Assembly: GCA_016859345.1 (NCBI GenBank)
Contig: CM029124.1
Location: 25,376,480-25,440,479 of the forward strand
Direction of reading: 5' to 3'
Source: Istiophorus platypterus
Taxonomy: Eukaryota > Chordata > Actinopteri > Istiophoriformes > Istiophoridae
DNA: 64,000 nucleotides
The position numbers and the translations under genes are program-made. Positions 12,840 through 24,544 of this stretch are shown here, piece by piece. The notes under the pieces were generated by a model that ran no database searches, was not told the origin of the DNA, and saw only the letters and a program-made list of their open reading frames with translations. Every line of letters begins with the position of its first letter. The first letter of the stretch is position 1.

Positions 12840-14639
12840 TTATTAGGAATAACCCCCTCCGATGTACCATCTCATTTTTGAGGGTGTCCTAAATAACAAT
12901 AGTACAATGTAAGCACAATCAGACAATACATCACAAACAGCAATACAAGGTATGGCAAAAAGCAAAAAAACCCAAAAAACAATAAATATCAAATAATAAG
13001 ACATACAACAGGAAATCGCTTTTCAAGTGGAGCATAAAAATGGATCATTCATTTATAGATTATAGGTAAGTATGAAAGTCAGTAGTGGCATCATTTTATT
13101 AAACATAACTGCAGATGTGTTATTATGGACATGCACAACTAATCCTATAATAATATAACAGAGCATTTTTTTACAAGGGGAAAAATTAAATTGACTGAAT
13201 ATTTACAGGTAGGTTATTCAAATCCAAGGGAGCTTTAAAAAGGATCTCTTAGCTATCGACTTAGAGACTGCGGGAACAAAGTAAAAAAGGGAAAAAGTAA
13301 ACTATTTTTAATAGTGAGGGTAACTCTAATTCATACATTTGAAAGGCAATAACACAAGAATAATCGTTAGATTTGGATTAAATATTTTGACAAGTTCCAG
13401 AAATCTTAGTGTGAGATTTAGTTTTATGGAGTAGTAATTTATTAGCTTCAAGCAAGGATTGTAGGGTATTAAGACTGCAGAACTTATTTAACCTGTACTA
13501 GATTAGTTTTAGATTTGTACATCACCATATCCCCTGTATCCATGCTGTCTTACTCTAAAGTTATCACTAATGTATGCTTGTCAGGACCCATTGGTGACAC
13601 TTTTTAATACACTCGGTATCCCTTTAGTGTCATGTTTCAGTGTGTAGGGTAGTCTAATAAGAGAGCTGTCTCTAAACTAAACTGAAATAGCCAATTTTTT
13701 ATATTAAAGGTAATTGTGTATGGATTACATTTTTAATTCCAAAAATGAGGATACGTTGTTAATTTACGTATTTCGCAGGTCCCAAATGCATTGATACTGA
13801 ATGTATCAGTAAAATGTTTACAGATGACTTTTTTTCCCACCAATACATCAGATTTTGCAGTACAATAGCCATCTGTAGTAACGACATCGTTATCACTTTT
13901 TTATGGTTATATTTAGCCACTCATGGCATTTTGTTAGGGAATGACTGTGGTCTGGTTTAATAAACTGTGAAAAAGTTCACAGTGCTTTTATTCCAAATTG
14001 TTTAAGGATATTAGCAGGAGATTCTATTTTAGTACTTCGATTTGGCATTTTTGGTCATAATTTTGCTCATATTTCACAACTGTCTACTTTTTCAGTCAGT
14101 AGAATCCTTGAACTTTCAATATGCAGCCCATGCATTATCTTATTATATTATTATCAGTCTATTAATGCCATCCAGCTTGACACTTAAGTATAAAAGGATA
14201 CTATCACTGAATTAATATAGTGCAGCCATGCTAGATCTAGAAAAATAAGTTGTGATGCAAAAAGCTACCAAATAAAAAATAATTTACCACTTAGACACAC
14301 AGACAAGGCTAACAGACAAAATATGGAAAAGAAAGAAAGATTTGCCCATTGACTGTTGACCCCATAAGCCCATATAGTGAATACGCTAAAACCACTTCTG
14401 CTCTGAGCTTTGTCTTTCTCAATGAAGAAAAATATATGTAGCTCAAAAAAAAAACTGTCATTGATGGATGCTAGCGTTTTAAATGGGAAATTATAAAGGC
14501 TGATACATATAACTACAATAATAACAGAATAAAACTTTTATGACACCAGACCTGTACTTAACAGCAGCTGCATATAAACAAAAAACAAACTTAAACCATA
14601 CCAGGGAACATCCACCATTTAATTTTGAGTGGAAAGTCT
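12840..14639 (-). repeat. possible 3' part of the L1-type element
   Basis: AT-rich sequence downstream (minus sense) of the ORF1 remnant. Near 12840-12890 the minus strand reads as a plausible element 3' end, with GAGATGGTACATCGGAGGGG then AATAAAG. I could not find RT motifs, so membership in the same insertion is inferred from adjacency only. Confidence 0.3.
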
Positions 14640-15215
14640 TCATAGACTGTGACGGATAGCTCGCTTAAACTCATCAGCAGCTTCAGAAGAGTTCATTAAA
14701 GAAATGAGGGCCGTTTCAGCAGATTTGTGGCCACTGAATAGTCATATCTTCGCCATCGATCAACACCCTCAGTGTGCACTGATAATGGAGGGAATACTTA
14801 AGTTTAAGTTCACAAAGTCTCAATTTGACAAGGTCAGCACTGTAATCCAGGTATATGAAGATATAGCTCCCACTGCAGATTACCCCTTTTTCCACAAGCA
14901 AGTCAGCATCTGTACCTTATCCTGAAATTGTAATAACTTTATCAGGATAGGCCACAGATGTGATCAGTCGTTCGATCAGACATAAGGAGTTCAATTAGCC
15001 ATCTCAATAGCCGGCAAAGTGGCGAAGTTGTCATGCCCCAGAAGCTGAGGAATCAAATGGGCAAGAAACCCAAGTATGTCCCGGTCTTCAGCATATTGAG
15101 ATACTCTGACAAAGTGGAGCTTTGCAGACCTACTCCAGTTTCCAGGTAATCAGCTTCATGAATTAGGTAAGAGTTATCCTTTTCCAGTTGTCTGACCCAA
15201 GTGTAATGCTTCTAG
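14640..15215 (-). pseudogene. L1-type LINE ORF1 remnant
   Basis: On the minus strand, pieces of an L1 ORF1 (Transposase_22 family, RNA-binding chaperone) appear in order. A coiled-coil-like stretch (RQLEKDNSYLIHEADYLE) is followed by SRSAKLHFVRVSQYAEDRD, then ILGFLAHLIPQLLGHDNF. After stops and a gap come FQDKVQML and, near 14900-14716, a CTD-like block (DYSADLVKLRL, then LHYQCTLRVLIDG). L1 ORF1 proteins show this order: coiled coil, RRM, then CTD. Several stops and frameshifts make it non-functional. ORF2 was not recognised downstream. Confidence 0.6.
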
Positions 15216-17006
15216 ACACTGTTCCTTTTTCACAACATTTTCTCCCAATGTAGATAGGGAACATTAGAACAAATTAACAATCAATTATTGAAACAGCTGC
15301 CAACTAACTGGTTGTTAATCAATGAATCAAGCACTAGTCATGTGCAATTGTTTTCTCCTGGAAGAAATATGCTGTGGTTTGAGGGAAGCTAACAAGGAAA
15401 TGCTCAAATTCTACTGATGCAGAATGATTAAATATTAAACATCTAATGGTGATCTGCTGTTTCTTACTGTAAATTGTGTTGTGGACTTAATCTTCACACT
15501 AGGATTTCAAAGCTGCCCTCTGCAATAGTTAAAACTCTAATTTCTCAACAGAGTGAAGTTATTGGATTTTTACTATTAAATGAATCTGCAGGCTGCATTA
15601 TGGGTTGGTCTCCATTGCTCTTTATTCGTCTTGTCCTAGTGCATGCTTATACAAGTATGTGTAGCACCGCACTGGTGCATCTGTTTGACGGACTCACAAC
15701 TGAGCTGTGGTAGTGTTCTTAATCCTTTCACTGCTCAATCATATTAGATATCTGTGGGTAAACATAATGGGCACATCCCAGTTCCCTTATTTGACCGATC
15801 ATCAATTAAAACCCATCCCAGAACTTTTTTTCCATCTCTGAGAAGCAAGGATCACACAGCGAGAAGCGAGGATACACAAGGCCATCCTTCATTGAAGTCT
15901 TTTAAGGGTCATACCCCTTTATTGGAAATCTGTGGACATTGCAACTGATAAAACTGATCTTTAACCGCATCGTATTATTACTACTATAACTAATTTTTAT
16001 AGGACATCCAATTAATAGCTTCTCTTGATTCAAAAGTATTACTCACGAATTTTGCTTTTTTTTGTTTTGGATTCACTATCAAATTAAAAAATAGTAGATC
16101 TGTAGGTCTGATTAACAAAATATCCATATAAAATCTTTTTTCATTCCTTAGAAATGTTTATTTTCTACATTATCTTCAATTTCCCCTTTATATCTGTATC
16201 ATGGAGAATATATTCTGAGTGAGGAGGAAAGTCTGATGCTCTCAAAAATAAGCACATTTAACTTGTTCATCATTTCCAAAAACAGTTCCAGAAACAACTG
16301 TCAGATGTCAGATGTGTGAGATATATTAATTTCTAATTTCCTTGACAGTTGGTCAAATAAATAATTTCTACAAATTATTAGACATTTTAATTAAAACTGG
16401 GATTATTAAATAAATAATTTACAAACCAAATATCAATTAATTTTGATACAAATAGCCAGGCCTTTTTCTAGTTGTGTATAGCTATTTTAGAGGTAACACT
16501 TATTTGTTTGTACTTGTACTAAAATGTTAAATGCTATTACAACTATGACTATTAAAATGCTAACACACTGAGTGAAATTATCTCATCATTTATTTAATGA
16601 AAAGTGTCTTGTGATTTGTATCTTACAGATGATTTAATTAGAAACTATGATATTTCTGTTCAGTCTTGATGTTTTATGTCTGGGAAGTAAGCAATTCTAT
16701 TCTAGGAGCCCATTTAGCCCCTTAACCACTACTTACCTCCACTTTACATTACTCCTGACCACGCTCCAGAGCTGCTGTATTTCACATTTGTAAATTCTGT
16801 TTTTCATAGTCTTGCATGCAGACTTTGCAATACATGACTTGAAGTAAATTGGCTAAAACATGCATCCCTTTGAAACAGTTGACCAATAAAGAATAAGGAA
16901 GTATTAGTCCTTTGCTTTTTTCAACCACATTTTACATCTAGGTCATAGTTATACTTGTTTAGCCTTTTACTGTAGCACTGGCATCACAACCTTGCCTTTG
17001 ACTTAC

Positions 17007-17213
17007 CAGTACTCTGGCCGTTGCTGTAGGACAGTGGCAGTGTGTGTGTGGAGTGGACCTGAGTTTGGCTGTAGCCACCTGCCATCTGCTGGTGCTGGTG
17101 GTGTCCATTCTGAACTGGCATCTGGCAGAACTTTCCAGTAAAGTTGGGAGGGCATTGACACTTGTCCCTGGTGCTGCACTTGCCACCATTTATACACGGA
17201 AGATGACACACAA
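17007..17213 (-). CDS. ltbp1: ltbp1 exon: EGF-like domain 2 plus linker
   Basis: A 207-nt exon with acceptor TTCTTCTCAG and donor GTAAGT. It enters with two bases (G|TT, Val) and leaves with one. Cysteines at exon residues 3, 7, 13, 19, 21 and 30 make a second non-calcium EGF-like module (CHLPCINGGKCSTRDKCQC, then PPNFTGKFC), matching the second EGF of LTBP1. A Gln/His-rich linker follows, containing HSTHTLPLSYS, another stretch I recall as shared with mammalian LTBP1. The cysteine spacing and phase of entry are identical to the EGF-1 exon, consistent with an ancient exon duplication. NFT inside the domain is a possible N-glycosylation site. Confidence 0.96.
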
Positions 17214-18039
17214 CTGAGAAGAAAAGAAGGAAGCATTGTCAACATATTTGTGAGAGTATTTGGATTCACATTTCTGTAACTTTTCAACACAGTGTTCAAT
17301 TGTTTGGCTGAATATCATCATAGTCGGCTGCAAATAGAGGCTAGGACAGAGCATAATACTCATAACAGTAGATGGGAAAAAAACTGAAATGCAGGTTGCT
17401 TTGTGTCTCTTTCCACATATAAAGGCATATAAAGCACATATAAAGAAAATCTAAAGCTCAAGAAATCCTAAATGTGCATATCAGCTACAGACCAACATTG
17501 CATTAACAAGTTTTGTTGTCAGAAATAATTCATTGAAAATGAACAGGAAACTAACAAAAATATAATAAGAATTTCCCAGGTTCTTTAACTTTATTGCATG
17601 TCAGCCGAGAATTCTAGATTCAGATTTGGTGGGTGATTAAATTTTAATCAACAGAAAGTTTAACCAGACACCTATGTCATGCATATTTGACAGATCCTTG
17701 ATTCTTTATACCAAGTTTCATGCCTGACCCCAAGCACTCTAGCACTCCCAATGGTTCAAAGTTGGAGGTATGTCTATGTTTGTAACTTCTGAAGAGCATG
17801 TCTGATTTTCAAAAATCAGGTAGCGTTGGATTATTTGGATGAAGTCAAGTTCAATACATGGATCACTTTGTTCAGCACAACGGATGCCTATGATCTCCAT
17901 TTCTAATGTATTGTATTTTGTTGAAAGTCTATAAAGTTTTCACAAGCCACATATTTACGTCCAATCTTCACCAAAATTGGCACAGATGTTCTTCAGTCCA
18001 AGCCTCACAAAGGATATCATATATAATATCAAAGCATAC

Positions 18040-18500
18040 TCAACCAGGTTGAGGTCAGGTGACTAAGTTGGCCATTGAAGAATATTTAATTTCTTTGCCT
18101 TGGAAAGCTCTTGGGTTGCTTAAGCAGTCTCTTGTCCATCTGTACTGTGAAGCACCGTCCTTTTCAAGTGCAGCATTTGGCTGAATCTGAGCATCCTCCT
18201 GCTTCTATCAACAGTGATATCATCAACAATGACATCATCAATAAACACTAGCGACCCAGTACCATTGGCAGTCATACATGCCCATACTCCTCCCTTCCTA
18301 TCATTCTGGTACAAGTTAATCTTCAGTTAGGTTTTTCTTAGATGTTTTCTGGCAGAGTGTAATCTGGCCTCTCAGTTATTGAGTGTTACTCCTAAATTTA
18401 GGTGTGTATTGTTTTTCTGCCTAATGATGGCCTTCTTCATTTGCCTTGACAACTCTTTGGACAGCATATTCAGAATTGTATTAAAATGTGTATAATTCAA
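18040..18500 (-). mobile_element. Tc1-like transposase fragment
   Basis: Minus-strand reading gives LYQNDRKGGVWACM-like text, ANGTGSLVFIDDV and DRSRRM, typical of the central DDE domain of teleost Tc1 transposases. A worn stretch follows that corresponds to WPSQSPDLNP (18040-18110, CAATGGCCAACTTAGTCACC in minus sense). It is internally deleted and has no recognised ends. It is sense-oriented to ltbp1. Confidence 0.7.
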
Positions 18501-18599
18501 CAATTAATGCAATATTAACCCCCCTGAAAGTCTATAGGATCTCATGACCTTAGACTAACATGCTGCATACACTCTGTCCACTTAAGTTTTCAGTCAGAT

Positions 18600-19790
18600 T
18601 TCAGGAACATATAAAAATCCTATCCAATGTTCTCAAAACACATACCAGGGGCGTAGTGTACTAAAAGGTCAGAGATATAGTGGGGAGAGAAGCCATGAAA
18701 AACCTTAAAAATAATCAGTATGGTCTTAAAATCAATCATAATATACTGCGAGCCTGTGTAAAGAGGCTTAAACAGGAGTGATGTGACTACATCTCTTGTT
18801 TCTGGTTAAAATCCTGGCAGCTGAGTTCTGTACAGCTAGTCATTCAACAGATTTCTAGTTTACACACATAAAAAATCTGTAGCAATAACCTAGACCTGAT
18901 TAGATGAGGGCAGGGAGGATGGTTACTGTGGCTTTAAAAGTTAAAATAGATTATATTTTTGAAATATTTTCTAAGATGATTAAAAACATAATTACACCAG
19001 CTTTTGAAGTGCGCTGTTCAAAACTAATTACGATCATTCCAGATGCCAAAATTTCCTTCAACAGGCTTGATATATTCTGATAGGGAATCAGCAGTTGACA
19101 GAATTTCCATTTCCATGTGCTGGGATCCATCTATAAAGATCTCTGTTTTATTGCTGAAGAACTTTTTTAGACATCCAGGTTTTAACATCACAAAGGCAGT
19201 CATTAATTGTGCTTAGCATTCCAGTCTTTATGTCTAACAGGCAGGTAGATCTGGGTATCATCAGCGTAGCAGTAAACAGAGACAAAATATCTATAAATAA
19301 TGTGTCCTAGATGCTGTGGTCAGTTGTGTGTAAGACTGTGCCGAGGTCAAGGAGTACAAGGACTGATCACAACCTATCAACGGCAGCTGTTAAAAAGTCA
19401 GTTGTAATCTTGAACAGGACTCTGCTGTGATACTTCAGAAACCAAACGTTTCAAATATTTTATTTTTCCAGTTCAGATAAAAGTTGCTTGGACACTTCTT
19501 TCAAAAAGAAATTCAAAATTTAAAGGCAAAAGTAATGGAAAATGGTCTATAGTTTTGAAGAAGTGAATGATCAAACCCAGATAATTTTAAAAGTGGGTTT
19601 ACACAAGCAGTTTTAAAATAATCAGGGATCCAACATCTAGACTAAGTATAATAATTAGATAAGTGTTTATGAGCTCTTTAGGGCCAAGTACAATAACTAG
19701 TAATTCACTCAACTGACCAATAGCAAACCATCTTGTCAAAGTCCTAAAAAAGGAAAGTCCATAATGGAGGAAGCGATTGTAACTTTTTAG
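18600..19790 (-). mobile_element. CR1/L2-type LINE reverse transcriptase remnant
   Basis: In minus sense: DYFKTACVNPLLK and LQNYRPFSI (19.52-19.62 kb) correspond to the N-terminal RT motif PLLKK..NYRPISNLPF. The text near 19350 matches LVLLDL(SAAFD). GATGATACCCAGATCTACCT near 19255 encodes the DDTQIYL catalytic block. The order is right, but only about 100 bp separates the last two, so the middle of the RT is deleted. 18600-19200 matches the recurrent 3' half of such elements. Stops are frequent. Confidence 0.65.
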
Positions 19791-21439
19791 CTGTTTTGCA
19801 CCTTATAATTGTAGAAACTCCTCCACTATAGCGGATGGTTCACATACAGTTAAAAAGACAGGAGTCAAAGGTACAAACACATATTTTTAATAAACTGCCC
19901 AAATTTATTGTTCCATTAGCAATCAAGCTAAAATGCTTGCTAAATATTTGCTAATCAATGTTAGCAAGGTCCTTAGCTTGTAGAGCTTTTTCAACTTCTA
20001 TAACTCTGAATTGAAAAAATTATGTACATACCCTTTATCAAAGTGCTAAGGGGACTGAACAGCACATAATAGAGAAAACTATTGAGTATTGAGGAGCTCA
20101 TTTGGCTGCTTAGCATTCATATGTCCTGTTTGTAGTTAGCTTGCCAGCTACAGTAGTTCACCAACAAGCCCCTCAATTACTTAATACTGCACAATCTTCT
20201 AGAACCAAGTATTTAGTGAAGACATGCAGATTGATTTGGACCTTTCACTTTTTTGTGTGACTAGGCCTGAATACTGGACCTGTTCACTTGAGAGCACCAA
20301 CTTGAATTGATGTCTTCAATCATATATGAGTTCAGTTATATCTGTTCAATTAATATAGACTGCCATCACTGAACGGATTCTGGAAAAGTTCAAAGAAGGG
20401 AGCAAAGCACAATGAACTTGTGTTGTAATTTGTGAATAGTACAAAAATAGAGTGGATGTTGCAAATGTAATATCTCCAGTACACACATAAGCGTTGCCAA
20501 CTGTCCCATAAAATACAGAATCATCCCAAAATTGTAAACTGAAAAAAATTGTTCTGTATATAACTGATATGGGAGGTGCTTTGTTCCATATTTCTGAGAA
20601 TCAAAATAGGAGAAAAATATTACAGGTTAGACTATTAAGACAGGTCGATTTGTATGTGATATAAGCAAACCCTCCTGCTCTCCCTCCACCCTCCGTCTGT
20701 CATGTTATATTCCACTACACAACCAGAGAATGCACTTCTCCTTTGTTGTGACTCATGACCAGTTCTCGCCTTGTAAGTGTTGCTACGATATGCCTGACAG
20801 CAGTGCAAGATTTAAAAAATGGCTACCTATGGCAATACAAGGGAAGAGATTCCATAAATACGGAAGGGAATGGGACAGTGATTACCAATGGCTGGGCTGT
20901 GTAGGCAAGAATGTGTACAGGCCCATTGCACTGTATGCCACCAGGTTTGTGTGTTTCCTATTCTTAATACATACCTTTATTTTTTTTTTCATGTAGACAA
21001 GACGATTTAAGTTCAGTGTTTAATGTAAAATACATTCTAATGAATCGACACCAGAGGTCCCCTCTGCAGCTGTTTTAGCACAATGGAGATTGTGTTTAAA
21101 CCAGAAATACAGTTACATGGGCTGAGATTGAGATGACCTACTGAGAGCCCTAATTAAACACGTATCTGAGGCACTACATATTATATGTGTTTGTTATATA
21201 TGTGATCTATAAATGTGGTTTGCACTGTAAAAAGACAATTCTTGAATGAGGACATGCCAATGTGAAGATGAACTATATCAAAATTGTAAATAATGTTGTT
21301 TACATTACTGAAATGAATAGTTATATAATGTTTATATTTTTAATCATTTTATTAAAAATACAGTTCTGTTTCTTGAATGATAACTGTTACAGATGTATCC
21401 CTTTCACTCAAAAATACAAAACTGATAAATTAACAAAAA

Positions 21440-22460
21440 CATTTCATTAACCATCCCTCATTTTCAGAGGCTAAAAAGTCATTATTTCATGAAAAATTAA
21501 GCAAATAAAAGGCATGGAGTTTGATTTGAAGTGTTGAATTTCATTTGGTAGCTGTTCATTGGAAATCTCAAACAAACCTGTCAGATAGGCAGAAGTAAAT
21601 TTAGGAGTGGCCGAATCAACAACTTGTTACATTCTTAAAAGAAGGAAATGCTGAGCTGAGCTACACGAAAAAGCCTGGAAGACCATGGAAGACAGCTTAA
21701 GTGTATGATAAACAGAGGTCTTTCCTTGGTGGAGTAAAAACCCCTTCATAACATCTTGCCAGGTCAAGAACATTCTACAGGGGGTAAAATATCATTGTAT
21801 GAGGCTACAATCAAGATACCTTCATGAACTTATGTACAGAGTTTACCACAAGGTGCAAACAACTAAAAGATCTAAAAAAGCCTGCCCAGTTTTTTGGACA
21901 GATAAAACTAAGATTAACTAGTACCAGAATGGTGGAAAGAGAAAGAGAATGAAGAAGGAAAGGAATGGCTTTTGAGCCAAAGCCTACCACATCACTAGTC
22001 AAACATGGTGAAGGCAGTGTTATGGCATGAGTGTGTGTTTATTGATGATGTGACTGCTGATAGAAGTAGGAGGATGAGTTCTGAAGGTTACAGGGCTATA
22101 CTTTCTCCTCCATTTCTGCCAAATCCTGCAGAAATAATGAGACAGTGCTTCACAGCACAAATGGATAATGAGTCAAAACATACTGAGAACACAACATAAG
22201 GGTTTCTCAATACAAAGAAATAGAATATTCTCAAGTATCAAAAGTTATCCTTATATCTATAGTTATGTAAATGGAGGGACTGTGAATAAAAACTGCTGTT
22301 ATTCCTAAATGCTTAGTGAAATATTTTATTAAACCCCTTGAATAAAAATGAATGTCTACACTTCAATCAGATCTTTATAGCTTTGCTTCAAATCTGCTGT
22401 GGCCGTGTACATATGAGAAACTATGAAAATTGTGACACTTTTCAAATACATATATTACTA
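21440..22460 (+). mobile_element. Tc1-like transposon, internally deleted copy
   Basis: Starts in the left terminal region (CATTTTCAGAGGC, then AGGCATGGAGTTTGATTTG). It continues through transposase text (KRPGRPWK-type AT-hook region near 21670; INxYQNGGKR and TTSLVKHGEGSV near 21900-22020; FIDDVTADRSRRM at about 22040-22076; RxCFTAQMDNESKHTENTT) and ends in the right terminal region (GGAGGGACTGTGAATAAAAA; GAAAATTGTGACACTTTTCA). Part of the C-terminal transposase after the second catalytic region is missing, and the frame is broken repeatedly. It is closely related to the copy at 24545-25985. Confidence 0.8.
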
Positions 22461-22760
22461 ACTCTATACATGCCGCAGTCATTCTATGTTAGTTATTGCA
22501 TATAGAAAGTCACATTGAAGGAAATAGTGAGAGACTTTTCTCTGTATAAGGTGTTACACCTTTTTCCTTTAAACCCCCCATCCTTCCCTTCCATATTCAA
22601 CTCACTTCCCATACCTCCCCCGAAATCAACTGTAAATGATAAGAAAGTGTCTGGACTGAAACTGACACAAACGAGCTGGCAGATATAGATGTCTTTAATA
22701 TAAGAAGCAGAAACTGAGTTGCCAGAAAGCTCTCAGCACTTGGCGAGCTGCTGCACTCAC

Positions 22761-22921
22761 CTGGGAGAAAATATGCCAGAGGAGCTGGAAAAACATCACT
22801 TGAATCCACTCTCCAGGGGCTGCGGCCGGCCAAAAGGGATACACATACAACAGCCTGAATCAGTCCAATATAAAAAATAACCCTTATAAGCGGTATCAAG
22901 TCATTCCATGAAGTTTTTATA
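22761..22921 (-). promoter_or_regulatory. weak candidate: TATA motif and isolated strong splice donor
   Basis: On the minus strand, TATAAAAAC (22921-22913) lies about 120 bp before a short ATG frame (22796-22761, 12 codons starting MFFQLLWH) that ends exactly at CAG|GTGAGT. This superficially resembles a small first exon. It would join the EGF-2 exon in the wrong phase (0 instead of 1), so it is unlikely to be an ltbp1 first exon. Recorded only because consensus donors are uncommon. Confidence 0.12.
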
Positions 22922-23609
22922 CCACCAAACTATCATCGATTAGCCGAGCAGTTTTCATCTCATCTTTGCCAAGAACTAAATTTTTTTTACAGTAACTGCT
23001 GAGCTGATCATATCAGAACTGAAAAATATGTATCCAAAAAGTAGTCATGAGAATCAATAAGGAGTGCAAAACAATAGGTAGAACAGGATCAGACATCTTG
23101 CAGAAATGTATGCATTTGCTTCAGGATGAAGATCAAGAATTACTCTTTTAATACAATGTTTAAATGTGCTTTAAATTTGTAGCAGTTACAGTGTTGGTCA
23201 CAGAACAAGTAAAAGCTGCACGTTTGCATTAAAGGTAGTTGTGGTTGTAGAAATAGTTGTGATAGTAACACAATGGAATAATATTCCATTAATGAAATGT
23301 ATGCATCAAAAATGTACTCAGTGTGTGTAAGTATTTATAGTAAAACATATTAAGTATGAAAAGCAAAAGCTCTTATTTCTTCATTACACAGTGTTACACT
23401 AATGTTGAATTAGTTGGTAATAATGTCATAAAACACTCTGTTGATCATAGGTGTCAAAATTTCGAACAAACTGGACCCCCATGTTTACATTGTAGTGCTT
23501 GGACATGCCTTGGACATCACAGATTTCCACAAATACTCTTTATATGAAAAAATATTGGCAAAAAATCGTATGTTCCCATGTAAAAGTATGAAACAACAAT
23601 AAGAGTCTA

Positions 23610-23895
23610 CAGCTATGCTAGTAAGTCTGCAAGGCTGTATTTAGGCACACTGATGCTTTGAGCTAAATGCTAACATCAGAAGAGTAACATGCTCAAAATG
23701 CTGAAAACAATGCTGATGTTTAGCAAGGATAATGCTTACTGTGTTAGTTAAAAAACATTAAGTAAAGCTTAGGCTGATGGGAATGTTGTTAATTTTGCCA
23801 GTATTTAGTCATAAACCAAAGTATTGGACAAATTTAAATTTTGACCTAATTATAACAATAGATGAAAAGTAGTAGGATGACTATAGTCACACAAT
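23610..23895 (+). repeat. percomorph interspersed repeat, family A, copy 3
   Basis: TCTGCAAGGCTGTATTTAGG, TTTGAGCTAAATGCTAACAT, GCTGATGTTTAGCAAGG, then AGTCATAAACCAAAGTATTG and GACAAATTTAAATTTTGACC. The last two blocks are also present in the copy at 1048. The right half is missing. Confidence 0.7.
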
Positions 23896-23943
23896 TCATT
23901 GAATTTTTGAGGGGGATTTCCATTCAGTACCTTTTTCCCCAGT

Positions 23944-24369
23944 GTGTGTGGAGGACATGGCTTACTGGTTCCAGCAGAGGCAGAGGAGAACACCTGCTAC
24001 TCATTCCATGAGTTACCATGCGATCATAAAGACCTGGTCTTCCCAACACTCGAAGTGCAAGATTCTTCCGCCATCAAGGTAGTTACACTTTTGGCCTCTG
24101 AGGATCTCAAAGTGATTCTCAAGTTATTATCTTTTGTGTTTCTAATGCTCTGCCTTCGATCCTTCGTGCTCCTCTGCCACAGTTGCTGCCTCCAGTGTGT
24201 TCCTCTCACCATCCGCAAACTTCAACCTCCATTCTCAGGTTTTCCACTCTCCTCTATCAAGATCAGCTCCATGCTTTCCATCACCAACTGCCCTTCTCGT
24301 TATTCAGTAAAACCGACTCAAAAAGCATCTCTTAGCCTCTACTTTTGGGTCCACAACGGCAAACCATAA
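23944..24369 (+). other. unidentified 141-residue open frame
   Basis: The longest plus-strand frame outside the LINEs. It has a Cys/Leu-rich middle (FVFLMLCLRSFVLLCHSCC) and a Ser/Thr/Pro-rich end. It lies between two repeats in an ltbp1 intron, antisense to the gene. I recognise no domain. The flavour of the sequence suggests the non-coding or gag-like part of a retroelement. There is no codon or context evidence that it is a real gene. Confidence 0.2.
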
Positions 24370-24544
24370 CAGCCCAGAGTCAGCTAAAAGAGTATTTAAA
24401 ATATCAAAAGGAATAAATTGGTCCAATTTTATTCTTTCTGCATGTATTCCATTTGTGTGGTGAATAAGTTTCCAATCTCAGTGCTAACACATTGATTCTC
24501 AAGGACAACATAGTCTTAGGACCTAGTGCAGTGTGAAGTTGAGC

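Larger units (their letters stand above)
11866..17006 (-). other. ltbp1: ltbp1 intron between EGF-2 exon and hybrid-domain linker exon
   Basis: A 5.1-kb phase-1 intron. An L1-type LINE remnant occupies part of 12840-15215. The flanks 11866-12839 and 15216-17006 are very AT-rich with no recognised content. Confidence 0.85.

Noticed and set aside
22597..22899. 100-residue minus-strand frame with a hydrophobic start
   Set aside because: It begins at TTG, matches no family, and is interrupted by a strong splice donor. Treated only as a weak regulatory curiosity.
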